Source of the DNA: Crocodylus rhombifer
Taxonomy: Eukaryota > Chordata > Crocodylia > Crocodylidae
Length of the DNA stretch: 64,000 bases
Direction of reading: 5' to 3'
NCBI GenBank assembly: GCA_038503035.1
Contig: JAVSML010020796.1
Coordinates: forward strand, 1-64,000
A program made the position numbers and the translations under genes. How positions within the stretch are numbered: position 1 is the stretch's first letter; the number at the start of each line of letters is the position of its first letter. The notes beneath the pieces were generated by a model. It made no database searches. It had not been told where the DNA came from and saw nothing but the letters and a program-made list of their open reading frames with translations. Below are positions 44,760 to 56,944 of this stretch, in pieces.

Positions 44760-44842
44760 ATGTCAGCCCACAACCACGCTAGCCAGAATCCGGTCACATG
44801 CATCCTGACAGGCATCCCAGGCCTGGAGGAGTCTCACATGTC
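44760..44842 (+). pseudogene. Olfactory receptor N-terminal scrap (OR52-like)
   Basis: From ATG 44760 the frame reads MSAHNHASQNPVTCILTGIP followed by GLEESH, the usual OR52-type extracellular N-terminus. The sequence then diverges before TM1. Only about 26 residues remain, so it is a gene relic. It is the fifth OR locus on the plus strand. Confidence 0.8.
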
Positions 44843-44844
44843 TA

Positions 44845-45365
44845 CTCTCTCCTCTAACATGCAGACTAAAGTAGCATCTTGATTCCCAGCTGCCATGCAA
44901 AACTACAGGCAGGATGCTAGCAGCCCTGGGAAGTCCCTAACCACTAGCTACAATTTCTTCTTGCCCCTTCTAAAGCAGCTGCTTCTTGTCAGTGCCTGGG
45001 GCAGGATTATCAATAAAAGAGATCTGTGGTCTGGTCCATGGGTGGATCTAATGTTTTAAAAAATTAGGATGCAGGTGGTGTGGCACATCATGACCTGTAT
45101 CACAACACACATTTTTTCCTCAGCTTAAGATCATAGTTAAACCAAGTCTAGAAGCTTTATTACTTGGTGCTAGACCCCTAGCCTATTATTAAAGCAAAAG
45201 ACCACATGTGTATATACTTTGGGTTTTCTTAAAAAAAAAACCCAACAAAGTACAGGCACAAACCTGTGACTAGCAAATCATGCTACAATAACATGTTATT
45301 GGAACATGGACGGAGTCCTGCAGTTAAAATAGTTAAATGCATGTCTGATAATCAGATTCATAAAA
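44845..45365. other. No gene recognised
   Basis: Featureless apart from a GGTGGATCTAATGTTTTAAA string near 45040, which resembles the 3' boundary of the Tx1-like copy A (GGATGGATCTAATGTTAAA near 34985). Confidence 0.4.
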
Positions 45366-45369
45366 TCTA

Positions 45370-45985
45370 GCCTTCATACAATCATAGACAAATAGTGTAG
45401 GAAGGGAGCTCACATCTAGTCCAAGAGCACCAGCCCCAACTACATCATCCCAGCCAAGGCTGTCTAGCCGGGCCTTTAAAGACCTCCAAGGATGGAGGTC
45501 CCACCACCTCTGGGGAGCCTGCTCCAGTGCTTCACCACCCTCCTTGTGAGAGAGTTTTTTCCTAGTATCCAACCTCAACTTCCCTTGCTGCAGCCTGAGC
45601 CCATTGCTCCTTGTCCTGTCATCTGCTCCCACTGAGAAGAGCCCAGCTCCATCCTCTTTGCGACCCCCGGGCAGGGAGTTGAAGGTTTTTATCAAATCCC
45701 ACCTCAGTCTCGTCTTCTGCAGATTAAATCATCCCAGTTCCCTCAGCCTCTCCTCACCAGTCCTGTCCCCCAGCCCCACAACCATTTTCATTGCCCTCCG
45801 CTGGACTCTCTACCTTATCCACATCCTTCCTGTATTGGGTGGCCGCAGCTGGACACAGGACTCCAGATGTGGCCGCCCCGGTGCTGAATGGAGGGGATGA
45901 ATCGCTGCCCTTGGCATCCTGGGCTGCATTGGTAGGAGTCTTGCTAGTCGGTCGTTCGCCTTCTTGGCAATGAAGGCACGCTGCT
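45370..45985 (-). repeat. CR1 LINE 3' region
   Basis: Antisense CR1 of another subfamily: GAAGGGAGCTCACATCTAG, CAAGGATGGAGGTCCCACC, TCTGGGGAGCCTGCTCCAG, CTTGCTGCAGCCTGAGCCC and CAGCTGGACACAGGACTCC appear in order. The minus strand reads PGGRKEDGAG and FNSLPGG. Confidence 0.85.
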
Positions 45986-48900
45986 CTCTCCTGCTCAGCT
46001 TACTTTTCCACTTCTATTCGGCCTCCGGGTGGGAAAGAGCTCTGGTTCAGCAACACCTGTGAAAGGGCCAGCCCCTGTCCCAGTTTCACTCCCACTGTAG
46101 ACCAGGACAAACCCAGTTCAGCCAGAAACTGCCCTGATCCCCCCCCCCCCCCCCCCCGCTGCAGCAGGCGATGGAGCTGCAATCTGGTGAGGCTTGCCAG
46201 CCACAGGGCAAAGCAGGCCATCCTTGGAGCACAAAAGCAGGAAACAGGCAGCATCCTTACAGGCCTAATCCTGTTGAAGCCAATGGCATCTCCCCAACTG
46301 GAGATGCCCCTCTTCAGATAAATCGCAACTCTCCCTCCCTCTCACACTCTTCCCACTACCTGTTTAAGGAGGTTCAAAGAGTGGATTGGGATACAAACAG
46401 TAATGCAGAGGACTCACCATCTTTCTGCCCTGGCCAGAGATGAGGAATCTCTGCCGGTGATGCAGCTGCACTGGGAAAAAAAACACCACCAAGGGCTGAG
46501 ATCTGGGTCTGTGTTATTTAAACTAACTCCCTGCAAGTCCCTGCTGGGAGCTGAGATGCAACGGAGAGCCCAGACCCCAGAGTGTTTCATGCCAAACTTG
46601 TTCCCCAACAGCTGAGGCATGAGTCCCTTGGTGCACCCCTTGGCCTGGCGGGGACAAGATTTGCAAAAGCAGGGACTTAGAGGAGTTGTGTGCATGTGTA
46701 AGGGAGTCTTGGGGGCACAGATACACACACTGCCCTGTTTGTGTTGCTCCCAGTAGACAAGGTCACTGGTCCCCCACCACCGTGTCTACATGGCTATGTT
46801 CAGCCCTGACCATTAATGTGAAATGGGCATTGCACAGGTCAAGACAGACTTTGGAACAAGGACCTGGCTGTCAGCCCCATTCAGTACCCGGAAGATCTCA
46901 CCGATTTCAGCGTGAATCTCAGGGTGCTCAGGGTTTAGATCCATTAGATCACTTGTGTCGGACTCCTACATCTATGCAGAAGCCCTCATATAAGGGGTTT
47001 GCTTTTGAAATCCTTGGCCTTGGGGAACATAATATCTCATTGTAGGATAAGAGACAATGCTCTGGTGTGTGAGAGTATGGATTTACCTGGAGCATGCAGG
47101 TACCCATCATCTGTAAGTGAAAACATAATAAAAAGAAGGGTGTAGGCTGCACAGCTGGAAAAGCTCCTACCAGTGAGGAGGAGGAGAAGTCAATAAGTCA
47201 TGAGTAGCTTTCTGCAGCATGAATCACTTCAAAGCGAGTCATAGCATGTAAAATCACTGCTCTGTGGCATGGCTCAAGTTAAAATTGCACTTAGCAAGAT
47301 TTGAAAAGGAATTGGCCTGACTGGTGCTGGAGACTGACTGAATACATGGTGGCAACAGATCTGGGCGCAGTCAGGCCACTGCACTAACAAATAAATATAA
47401 AGAGCTTCCTTAGTTTTTTAATGCAATTCAGGATCACCAGAATTGCATGTTTAGGGCACTTTTTTTCTTTTTTAAAGCTAACTCAGTGCCAGATGCCCCA
47501 GAGAAAGGTGTCTGTGGTCCTCTGTAACCTTGTTAGATTCCTTAAATCCAGACTGGGATACTCTAACTGAAATCAATGCAGACACAAGTTAGATCTCATC
47601 TTGGACAAGAACTTAGCATTGGAGTTAAAGGACTGAGCTCCCTTGCAAACCTGCCCTTATCCAAACTGGCTAGAGAAGGGAGCTTAGGGGCTTCCACTGC
47701 TCCTGCCTCAGCCTACAAAGGGAGTACTTTTGCACCCAACAGTACCCACAGAAATGGCCCTCCAAGTGCCACAGTCCGTGTACCATGTAGTGATTACTTG
47801 TATTGCCTTCTGGACCGAGCATTTCACCCAGCCTTCGTAAAGCATGTCTACTACCAGATCCTGACCCGAAGGGCAAAACCCATTCGAAGCTTGTGTCTTA
47901 TCTGGGTCCGTGACTGGCAGTGGATCTGGGATGTTGTCCTTTGGTCTGGAGGCCCTGGCGCTCAAGGTCAGGGCTGCAAGAAAATCGTGTCCTTGTTGAA
48001 TCAAGCAGAAACAAACTGAGGGGTGCAAAAATTGGTTGCCAAAATCATCTTGCTGCAAGGGGCCTCAGCCCACCCCTGGCACTGAGACAGGTTACCACAA
48101 TGGGTTGGGGTTGGCATAGGTAACTGGCCTCTTCTTGAAGACCCTCCACGAAAGCAGATTCTCCAGTTACTGAAGTGAGCCTGCTTGTGCATCTGCTTGC
48201 TCTGATATCATTTAGGATAGGACAAGAAGCAATGAGCATGACCTATGGAAAGGTAAATTCAGGCTAAACCTTCTGGGGAAACTTCCTATAATAAGGGAGG
48301 ATGGTTGTCCACCAGCTTCTCCATGGCAGCCTGTCAAAGCGTTTGCCAGGAGGAACAAAAGATTCAGAGGGTGCATGATGGCATCTGCAGAGCGTGCCCA
48401 GCTCCCTTCCTCGTCCCTCGTCGGATGTGCTGTCCAAACCCCTGACCTCCTTGGGACCCTCTTCAGTGTAGCCACTTCCTTCTCGAAACGCAGTGCACAG
48501 AAATAAGGCTCCTTGCCTATTCTGTGAACACCAGGGGCTGTCTCGTCCAGCAGACAGAGCTGAGTATAGGACCCAAGAAACCATAAAGAAGTGGGGCTGG
48601 CAGGGAGCTCCAGAGGTCACATGTAGTCCAAATCAGCCCAGACACAGCTTTTTGAGCAGTCATTTTGCTAAGAGGTCGGACAGTGGATGCGTCAGGCTTG
48701 ACAGACCTTCTGCTTCTGTTAAAGGTTGTTGGTGTATGTTGTGGTCCCCCTGCTTTACCTGTGGCAACACCACATATCCCACCTGAATCTGTCCCCCCAC
48801 TACAAAGGAAGGCAACCCCCGCCCCCAGTCTGTACTAATCTGACCATAGGGGAAAAAAAATCCTTCCTGACCCCAAAAAGTTAGTTACGTCTGCACATGT

Positions 48901-51880
48901 CAGTCATGCCCCTGGCTGTACCATAGCCATATTATCTACTTCGTTGCGTGCCCAGTCTGCTGTTCTGCAGCTTCACGGCTATTGGTCCTGGATGTAGCTA
49001 CCCTTAACAGCCTGGCATGTACAGAGCTAAGTAATAGCAGTAGCAGTGCCACGAGTCATCTTGCTAACCATTAGCCTGGTGTGCCTGTGCCAGCATGCAT
49101 GTACCCTCCAAGCCCAGGAAGAATGGCACTGTGGGGAAAGGCACAGCGGAGGATCCTGGTTGCAAGGCTCAGCTCTGCAACATCCTTCCTGAGAGTCCCT
49201 GGGCATGTCACTTTTGCGGTTGCTGCCACGCCTGCATCCGCACCAGCTGGGGGAGGTAACGCACAAAGAGGCAGAAGTTTTGGTATGTGACAACTGCCCT
49301 AAGCCAAGTTTGCACCACGCTGCTGTGCTGGTGAGGAGGTGTGAAATGTTGGCTTTGGGTCTTGTTGACACTAGGGAGCCTCTCCCAATATTGCCGTGTC
49401 TAGTGGAGACGCTGCTGTTACCTTCCCGAATAACCATATTGATGGCTTCAGTTTTTGGGGGAGCCCATCCCGAGGCAGGGCGTAGGCACACCTGGGGTCA
49501 CTTTGGGGATGCATCTTCTCAGCTCTGAGCATCTAACTGAAGGCCGCATGGTCTCATTCTCCTCCTTTAACAGGTTTCCCAGGGACAGAGAGAGAGTGGT
49601 GAACTTCTGCAGGTGCTTTCCTATCTTCGAGCTGGATTTTCAGTGTCTTCTGGGGGCTGGGTTTTTCCAGGTGCTGAAGTAAATGTTGGGGTTTGGCAAA
49701 GGATGGACAGCCCAGTTGGGATTAGTTAAGTCTGACCTTACCAGCTAACCAAGGGGTAAAAAGAAACAACAGCAGTACCAGGCCCCAGCACTCGTCTCAG
49801 AGGTATTTAAAGTGCAGAGCCCATCCAGGGATTGAATTTGAAAGCTCTTGGCAGTAAGGACATGATCTGATTCTGACTTTCCAATGAGATCCAGCCACAA
49901 TTATGGTGATCCCCCTCCCAGTCCCCTCACATAGTAACTTCCCCTCTGCTGCTGTGGGAACTAGGAGAAAGCAGAGTCAGGTGAAGCTATTGATGTATTG
50001 CCCAGAACCTCTTTTCCGCTACAAAACCTGCAAATCCTGTTACACCAATACAAGTTCATCTCATTTCCTGATTGTTTACAAAGAAAAACAAATTAATATT
50101 GCATACACGAAACTACACTAAAACAATTTTAAAAGCCAAGGGGGATTTATATATTTAACACCTTAAACAGGCTGGGATCTGAAATAAAATAATTAAAAAA
50201 GTCATTAAAATAATCACTTTGAAAAATTATAATATTCCATTTGTAGGTCAAATGAGCCCTTTTAGGGAACTTTTTTTGGACTTGCAGTGACCAGTGCTTT
50301 GCAAACCATGCTCTCGTTTTGGCTCGCTGGCAAGACCTGGGCAGAGGACCCAGATATGGGCCATCACATTGGAAACCCCGGCACGGTGCCTTACTCTTGG
50401 GCAGTGGCAGGACCAGGGAGGGTGAGAGGAACCCTGCCCCAGGCACTGATCTGCAGAGGGCAGCAGGATGATGAGTTGACCCCTGAAAAGCTGGCGTGGT
50501 GGAGGCTGCAGCAAGGGTGTGCAGGGGGAGCCAGTATCATGGCAGCTGGAGTTGGGACCTCTTTCTGCTCTGAGACCTCTGCTCAGGGTCCCAAAACGAC
50601 AGAAAACCGATTGCATGTTGACAAACAGCTAAGAGCGGAGGTGCAGAAAGTAAGACCTGCAAGGTAGACCTGTGGTTTGACCCCATCAGTCTCCTGTGTC
50701 ACACCGTGGCAGAGAGCCAGTGCTGAAAGGGAGAGCGGACTGGATCTGACCAGGGGTTTTTTCCCCCACCGTTCCCCTCTCTTTTGCACCCTCCAACATT
50801 TAAGATCCAGGCTTTCTGGCTCAGGCAGCCCACGGCGCGGTGCTGCTCCAGCTGAGGTTGGGACCCGGCTGCTGGGGTTGCCAGTTGCCAGGGTGTCATG
50901 ATTGATCTGGAGTTTGTAATAAAAGATCCTGTGACTTCAGCGGGAAGCTGGCAACTATAAAGTCACCATTAGAGCACAACCACACAGAAGGAACAGTGCC
51001 TTGGCAGAGAGAGCCTCACCTTTTGGGCTCAGGAACCAGCCATCCGAACACGGGTGAGGCTTAGGGCACTTTTGCACATGGATGTACGACGCACGGGTGT
51101 CTGGAGCAGACAAACCAGGCCTGCAGGAGGCAAGTGTGGCTCCAGGGAGTTGTCACTAGGTGCCGGGGGGGTGGTAACAGTGGGGTTTGCACTGAGTGGG
51201 AGCTGAGTTTGCCTTTGCGAAGCTGAGGGAACTGGACAGCACTGTAAGCTGCACTGGTGCGCAGCTCCCATCCCGGGCATCCCTGGGAGTCCTGCTCGGG
51301 GGTGCGCTGGATCGGAGCGGGGTTTGCACTGAGCACTGGTACCCCGGGATGCAGCGACGTGCGCAGGTTTTGCACGGACAGCCTCAGGGCCAAAGATACA
51401 AGCACACAGGGCCTTTGTGGATATGGACACACAATGCATTTAACCCCAGCGTAGATGTAGCCACCCCTGGTGAGTGCACAGTGAGTGACCCCCCATCACC
51501 AAACCTCTGGGGGCTGGATGCCTGGGAGGATTCGGGGCTCTTCTGTTTCTGGACTTGTGCTAGCCTTGTGCATAAGCTGGGAGGACCTGGAAGAGATCCC
51601 AATAAGGAGGTCCTGGGAGAGATGTCCAGCAGAGACAGTGGGGGCAGAAAGCGACTTGCCGTGTGCTTCATAAAACTCGTTCAGTGCATGACAGGCCTGG
51701 AAAGACCCTCTGGGTCCTGCTGTCTTAGTTGCCGTGTCAGGGTTCACTGTAGTTTTGCTTTTTACAGCAGCAGGATGTTGGCCCCTGAAGTCCCTCTGCC
51801 TTCCCTGGGGCCAGGTCGGGTGTGATGCCTGGTGCTAATGTGAGCTCAGAAGGTCCCAAGTAGAGGCCGTGCCTCAGCGA
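45986..51880. other. Anonymous DNA, no gene recognised
   Basis: Nearly 6 kb without a supported gene. A poly(C) run of about 19 lies at 46139-46157. The open frame 47576-48019 (147 codons) has no motif and no conserved context. Fragments near 48600 (GGCAGGGAGCTCCAGAGG) and 48850 (AAAATCCTTCCTGACCCC) resemble antisense CR1 or associated repeats. The region 50550-51850 is moderately GC-rich without a recognisable exon. Confidence 0.5.
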
Positions 51881-51886
51881 TCAGCC

Positions 51887-52128
51887 TGCAAGACCGTTTC
51901 AGGCTGGACATAAGGAAGAATTTCTTTCCTGTCCGAGCCCCCAAGGTCTGGAGCAGTCTGCCAGCGGAGGTGGTTCAAGCACCTACATTGAACACCTTCA
52001 AGAGGAAATTGGATGCTTATCTTGCTGGGATCCTGTGACCCCAGCTGACTTCCTGCCCTTTGGGCGGGGGGCTGGACTCGATCTTCCCAGGTCCCTTCCA
52101 GCCCTGATGTCTATGATGTCTATGAAAT
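51887..52128 (+). repeat. CR1 LINE 3' end
   Basis: Nearly identical in layout to the copies at 46-197 and 24560-24790: TTCAGGCTGGACATAAGG, CACCTACATTGAACACC, GCTGGACTCGATCTTCCC and a doubled TGATGTCTATGATGTCTATG tail. It appears young. Confidence 0.95.
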
Positions 52129-52135
52129 CCTATTT

Positions 52136-52545
52136 GGGGCCGGGAAGGGATTTTCCCCATGATCAGACTGGTAGCAATGAGTGGAGGGGTATGACACTGT
52201 AGCCAGGACCGTGCAGGGGTGGTCCTAGCAGGACCATTAGCCCCATCCCCAGCCTGGGCTGCAGCAGCACCCAGTGCCTCTGGGGAGGCTTAAAACCCCC
52301 CTGACACACAGTAGAAAGGGGTGGGGGGCAATCGGCACAGCCCAGAAACCTGGGAAACTGCCGTAGTAGAGCAAAGGCATCGCTAGGCCTAGATCATCCC
52401 GCCTCTCCTCGAACCCCTCCAGTGATGGAGAGTGTCCCCCCTGCCCCTTCCCTGGGCATCTAGCCCACTGCCTCCCTGCTCTAACATCACCATCACTGTT
52501 TTGAGCGTGGGAAACCCTCCTGCTCTTGCACCGATCCCCAGGGCC
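52136..52545 (-). repeat. CR1-related repeat block downstream of UBQLN3
   Basis: The sequence (CCGGGAAGGGATTTTCCCC, GGTCCTAGCAGGACC, GGGGAGGCTTAAAACCCC, CCTCCAGTGATGGAGAG) resembles 56945-57360 in the same order and orientation. The right part looks like antisense CR1 before its 3' UTR. Confidence 0.6.
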
Positions 52546-52631
52546 TGAAGAAAGCCACGCCACACGCTGTACCGTGGTACGCACTGCCTTGCTTTTAGCG
52601 CGCAGCGTTATGACGGGCGAAAGGAACATGG

Positions 52632-54377
52632 TTACAATATCTTGCTGGGTGGCTGGGGCTTTGTTAGCATCTCAATCGCGGCGTCGATTTCTCCCTCCGT
52701 GTCGATCAGGGCCTGCAAATTGGCCTTGCGGTCCTGGAAGCCCATGGCGCTGAGCTGGGCCATCTGGCGCTCGAACCGGACCTCCGGCGCCTGCTCGTCC
52801 ATGCTCTCCGGGCCGTCGGTTTCGTCCCTGTCCGAGCCGAAGCTGACGTCTTCCTCGGACGTGCTGCTGCGGGTGGAGCTTTCCATGGACTCCGGCTGCG
52901 ACGCCGGGCCCCGCTGGCCCGGGCCTTGGATGAAATCCGGCGCTTCCACCAAGAGCGTATGCAAGCCTAAGAGGACCTGCAAGAAAGCCGGCAGCGCCCG
53001 AGGGTTGCTCAGCACGGCGGAGATGTCGGCCTGCTCCAGCTGCCGGGGCAGCAGCTGCATCTCCTCTGCCAGAGGCCGAGCGCGCCCGTCGGTGCAGGAG
53101 AGGGGGCCGCTTCTCAGCGCCCTTTGCGCAGGGCCGTTGGGGTGGGCCAGCGCGCTGCCCAGGTTTTGCATCAGCTCCTGGTTGTCCATGAGCTGCTGGA
53201 CCATGCCCTGAACCCCCCCGGCACCCGCCGCAGGGCCCACATTTAGCACCACCAGGTTGTGCCCCGTGCGCTCGCTTTCACCCCCGTTGCCAGCCTGGCC
53301 GGCCTGGGGGGGCTGGGGAGCCCACGGGTTTGGCAGAGGGTGCCTGTTCTCGGTTCGGGCCGGCACGCTGACCCTGCCGGAGGGGGTTTCTCCGTGCTGC
53401 GGCGCAAAGGGGTCGCTCTCGCACGGCGCCGGCTCTGCCTCCAGCATGGGCTCCTCCACGTCGTGGTAGAGCTGCTGCAAGGTGCTGTAGCCGCCCGGGA
53501 GGCTCTCGAGGTTGCTCAGGGTTCGGTCGTGGCTCCGGACCATCTCCTGCAGCGTGGCCGGGCGGCTGGCAGCGTCGAGTATTTCCCGGAGGAAGCTGGG
53601 GCTGCTTAAGAGGTGCCCGATCAAGGGGGTCCTCTCGGCCAGCTGCCGCACCCGCTGGTCTCCCAGCAGGAGCTCCCTGACGAGATCCGGGCTGGCGAGG
53701 GGGCTCTGCACCATCTCACCCAGCAGGTCGGGGAGGAAGGCATCCTGATCATGGCCCTCGCTTAGGAGATACGACACCTCCACGGGGTCCAGGCCCAGCA
53801 GGCTCAGGCCCACCACCCCAACGAGGACGCCCATCAGGAAGGGGCTGCCGTTGATGGTGTTCGCGTCCAGGTCGGCATGGACGATCTCGAACAGGAGGTT
53901 CTCCACGATTTGGGCCACAAACTCCTGGCTGGAGGCCACCACGTGCTCCAGCTGACCCTGCAGCTCGGCTGCGTGGGAGGGGGTCAGGTCCGCCGCCCCC
54001 CCCGGGGACAGCAGGCTGGCAGCGCCGCCGTTTGCCAGCGGCCCGGCGATGGTGGGAGCGTGGGGATATTCCGCGGGGCCGTCCGGCGGTCCCTTCTGCG
54101 CCCGAATGACCAGGTGGACGCTGGCTCCGCTGCGAACGCTGTGTTGGCTCAGCGTGTCCTGGTCCTTCAGGATCTTGCCGGCGAAGATCAGCACCAGCAG
54201 GTCAGCGGTAGCCTGGAAGCGGGGCGCGATTTCGGCCTTGAAGTCCTGGACGGTGCTGCTCTCGGCCACCTCGAACCGCTCCTTCTGCTTGAGGGTCTTC
54301 ACCGTCACCGCGATGCGGCGGGGCTCTGCGCCGGCGGCTGCCTGCTCGGGCCCCGGGGTCCGGCCGCGGCCGGACAT
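52632..54377 (-). CDS. UBQLN3: Ubiquilin 3-like shuttle protein
   Basis: A 581-residue single-exon ubiquilin. Ubiquilins bind the proteasome through a ubiquitin-like (UBL) domain and ubiquitylated clients through a UBA domain. UBQLN3 is testis-restricted in mammals. The UBL is at 21-93 (VTVKTLKQKERFEV, IFAGKILKDQDTL). A hydrophobic stretch runs 179-199. A first STI1-like region lies about 215-275, followed by RTLSNLESLPGGYSTL near 287-300. The ubiquilin motif LPNPWAPQ is at 348-355. A second STI1-like region is at about 388-480, a Ser/Asp/Glu-rich linker at 497-530, and the UBA at 534-572 with MGF at 545-547. The human protein is longer (about 655), the difference being in linkers. Start 54377 gives a complete UBL. 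The gene lies in a CpG-rich island with tandem CREs upstream, and UBQLNL follows in the same orientation about 3.5 kb further upstream. Confidence 0.93.
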   Translation of the reverse strand: MSGRGRTPGPEQAAAGAEPRRIAVTVKTLKQKERFEVAESSTVQDFKAEIAPRFQATADLLVLIFAGKILKDQDTLSQHSVRSGASVHLVIRAQKGPPDGPAEYPHAPTIAGPLANGGAASLLSPGGAADLTPSHAAELQGQLEHVVASSQEFVAQIVENLLFEIVHADLDANTINGSPFLMGVLVGVVGLSLLGLDPVEVSYLLSEGHDQDAFLPDLLGEMVQSPLASPDLVRELLLGDQRVRQLAERTPLIGHLLSSPSFLREILDAASRPATLQEMVRSHDRTLSNLESLPGGYSTLQQLYHDVEEPMLEAEPAPCESDPFAPQHGETPSGRVSVPARTENRHPLPNPWAPQPPQAGQAGNGGESERTGHNLVVLNVGPAAGAGGVQGMVQQLMDNQELMQNLGSALAHPNGPAQRALRSGPLSCTDGRARPLAEEMQLLPRQLEQADISAVLSNPRALPAFLQVLLGLHTLLVEAPDFIQGPGQRGPASQPESMESSTRSSTSEEDVSFGSDRDETDGPESMDEQAPEVRFERQMAQLSAMGFQDRKANLQALIDTEGEIDAAIEMLTKPQPPSKIL

Positions 54378-54674
54378 GGCAGCGCGGGGACGGGCGCGCG
54401 GCGGTGGTCAGCAGCGGGGGTGGCGGGGAGCGACGGTCTCCTTTGCTCTCGCTGCGCCGGCTGCTGGCCCTGGCCGGGGGGCGGTGGGATGTGGGTGGCG
54501 ACCTCCTTTCCCCGCGGTGATGCTGGAGGCCGAGCCCCGGGTGCACATACCAGCCAGATGTTGCCCAGCTGTTGCGCTCGCTCACCACCTGCCAGGCTCC
54601 CTCATGTCCCCTCTCCCGCTGCTGCTGCCTGCCCATGGAGAAACTCTGCCCTGCCTGCCTGCCTGCGCGGACTG

Positions 54675-54694
54675 TGACGTCACTGCTGACGTCA
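54675..54694 (-). promoter_or_regulatory. Tandem CRE motifs upstream of UBQLN3
   Basis: Two perfect palindromic cAMP-response elements TGACGTCA (54675-54682 and 54687-54694) separated by four bases lie about 300 bp upstream of the UBQLN3 start codon. Such sites bind CREB/CREM/ATF factors, and CREM drives many post-meiotic testis genes. The UBQLNL promoter has the same spacing. Confidence 0.75.
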
Positions 54695-54829
54695 TAGGGC
54701 AGCCCCTGTGCTGGCTGGCACCTCGCTGGAAGCAAGGCCAGGGGTCACCCGCTTCTGGCCCCAGCTGGGGTCCAGCCATCTCTCGACCTGATACACGCGG
54801 GCAATGCTTATAACCGTGGTTATCCTTCA

Positions 54830-56440
54830 CCGTGCGCCCAGTTTACAGACCTGGTGGGCCTCTCTGCCCTCCTCGTGCCATCCTCTGGCAAGGGTTCATG
54901 CCCCGCTATGCTGCTCCCATGGGCGGAGCTCCGATTTTGAAAAGAGGATGAGTTATTCAGTTTATTTTTCGCTGGAGGAAAACGGGGGTTGCACTATAGA
55001 TGATGATGCCCCTTGCCATCTGCCTGAGGCCTCTGGCATATTAGGAAAGGTTGAGTTTCCTAATAGGTTCTCCTAATTACGCCAGAGGTCTAAGATGGAA
55101 GCAAAAAGAAATAGGACTTCATTGGCTAGAGATCAAAACCATCTGCAGGGCTGTGAAATAGGAGTTTCGTGACCTGGAGGAGCGTACAGACAGCAGGGTA
55201 GGGGATAGCTTGATTGGTGGGACATCCGGGCCATTAAGAAGAAGAGAGGGTCGTTAACACCTGTGAAATGAGCTTAGAAAGGGTCAGGTGGAGGATTGAT
55301 AAGGCACCATGCAGTCAAGTGATTCCCTCACTGATGGCCGAGTGGCTGTGGTGCTGCCAGTGCCAGTCAGTTGGCTTTAAACTTTGGGCGAAGGAATCAG
55401 AAGGGGGGGGTGACTGCCCCACTGCACCCCCTGGATCCGCCCCTGGCTGCTCCCATGCAGGCAAAGCAAATCCCTCTGGAAATCCCACCCTGCTCTCCTC
55501 GCTAGGGTCAGCTGAGCAGGCCTGGCCCCTGCCTCTGACTGCAGCACGAGGTCTGAAATGCACCAGACCGCTCGGGGTCAGACTGATGCTGCAATGGGGG
55601 TAGGAAGGGATTTCTCCCCTGCCCCTGGTCAGACTGCTACAGACTGGGGGTGGGGAGCGGAGGGGCAAGATGCATGCGCCGAGCACCAGCATCCACCCCT
55701 CTGCCCCCTCCGCCCCCTCCTCTCCCAAAAATGCAAGGCATGGTACTGCATTGCAGTGCAGGGTGCCTGCATCATGGGGTAGGTGCAAGCCAGAGGGAGC
55801 AGATGTTGTTTGCTCTTGCCAGCCTGTCTTCTCAGCATCAAGGTCCTCAAGGAGGGCAGTGGGGGGTCCTGCCACCCCACTCATTAATTTCAGTGCTGGC
55901 GTTTTCCTGATGGTAACAGCACTGGAAGCAAAATCTTTCTCAGTCTGGCTTTTCTTTTTCTTGTGCATGCTATTAAACGACTCTTGTGCCTGTCTTCACT
56001 ACCTGCATAGATGGGAAAATGGAGCCATGCTGACCTCAGTGTAAGTGCCGTAAATCACAAACAGACGCGAGGTCAGCCCTCAGTGAATCGTCTACACACA
56101 GCACTCCCCATGTCTCCTCTCATCCGTACTGATCAGACTACTGGATTTTTCTGAATGTATTTTGGCCTTTCAAATAGGGATGCTTTGCTGACATCTGAAA
56201 GTCTGCGTGGCTCGGCTTTGGGTAGGGTCTTGCCTTAGGATGCTGAGTGAACAGGAAGCTAGCTTACTTCCTAGCTGTTCACACCAGGAAAAATAGCCCC
56301 TTTGCACATTCAAGTGCACTAGATACAGTTCCCCTAAAGTTCACAGAAAAGTGGTTGAAAACAGTGCCGCCGTGGCTGCCCATGGTGCTGTGAAGAGGGT
56401 CCTACACACGCTGCTGTAAACACTGGCAGGGAATCAGGCA
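54830..56440. other. Intergenic DNA between the ubiquilin genes
   Basis: No gene recognised. About 55370-55440 (AACTTTGGGCGAAGG, TGCACCCCCTGGATCCGCCC) resembles 62315-62395 and is a dispersed repeat. About 55570-55645 (GGTCAGACTGATGCTGC, GGGTAGGAAGGGATTTCTCC) matches 56965-57020. Confidence 0.5.
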
Positions 56441-56449
56441 CTCTGGTTT

Positions 56450-56590
56450 CTATTCCAGGCGGGTGAGAGACCGCTTGGGATGGGGAAGGGAGTGGGGAAA
56501 TTGCATTGCTTTGTGCCTCAGTTTCCCCACCTGTAAAATGGGAGCGATAAGACTGTCGCCCTGGGAGTCACCTAAAGGTAGATTGTTTGC
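56450..56590 (+). repeat. MIR-like CORE-SINE fragment
   Basis: TGTGCCTCAGTTTCCCCACC followed by TGTAAAATGGGAGCGATAA is the highly recognisable 3' half of MIR-type CORE-SINEs, ancient amniote repeats. The left part is diverged. Confidence 0.75.
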
Positions 56591-56944
56591 TCGGTGCAAG
56601 GTGGGCGACAGAAATATTACAATGGTTGCCCATGTTTAAGGAATACCTGCTCTGGAGGGATTATAGCAGTCATCAAAATTGTAGAGAAGTGGGGTAGGAA
56701 GGGAAGATCACAGCTTGTCCAACCCTGCTTGAGGCAGGATCAGCCCTGTCCAAACCAGCCTGGATATATCCATAACTGAACCTTTAGTAAAACGATTGTC
56801 AACCCTGGCATAGCAGCAGACACCACACCTGCCCCTGCCCCGGGGAGAGCAGGGGGACCGCAGCGGCCGACTGTAGTGGGGCCTCGTCCTGCTTCTGTAC
56901 AGGTTGTGAATAGGTGCTGGAGAGATCCCAGGCAGAGGAAGGTG

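Noticed and set aside
46139..46157. Poly(C) run as a regulatory element
   Set aside because: Simple homopolymer like those at 10,890 and 17,690, with no context to support a function.
47576..48019. Open frame of 147 codons on the plus strand
   Set aside because: No recognisable domain, no conserved start context, and opposing frames of similar length. Treated as chance.
53877..54813. Plus-strand open frames opposite UBQLN3
   Set aside because: Shadows of the UBQLN3 coding sequence and its CpG-rich promoter, without domain similarity.
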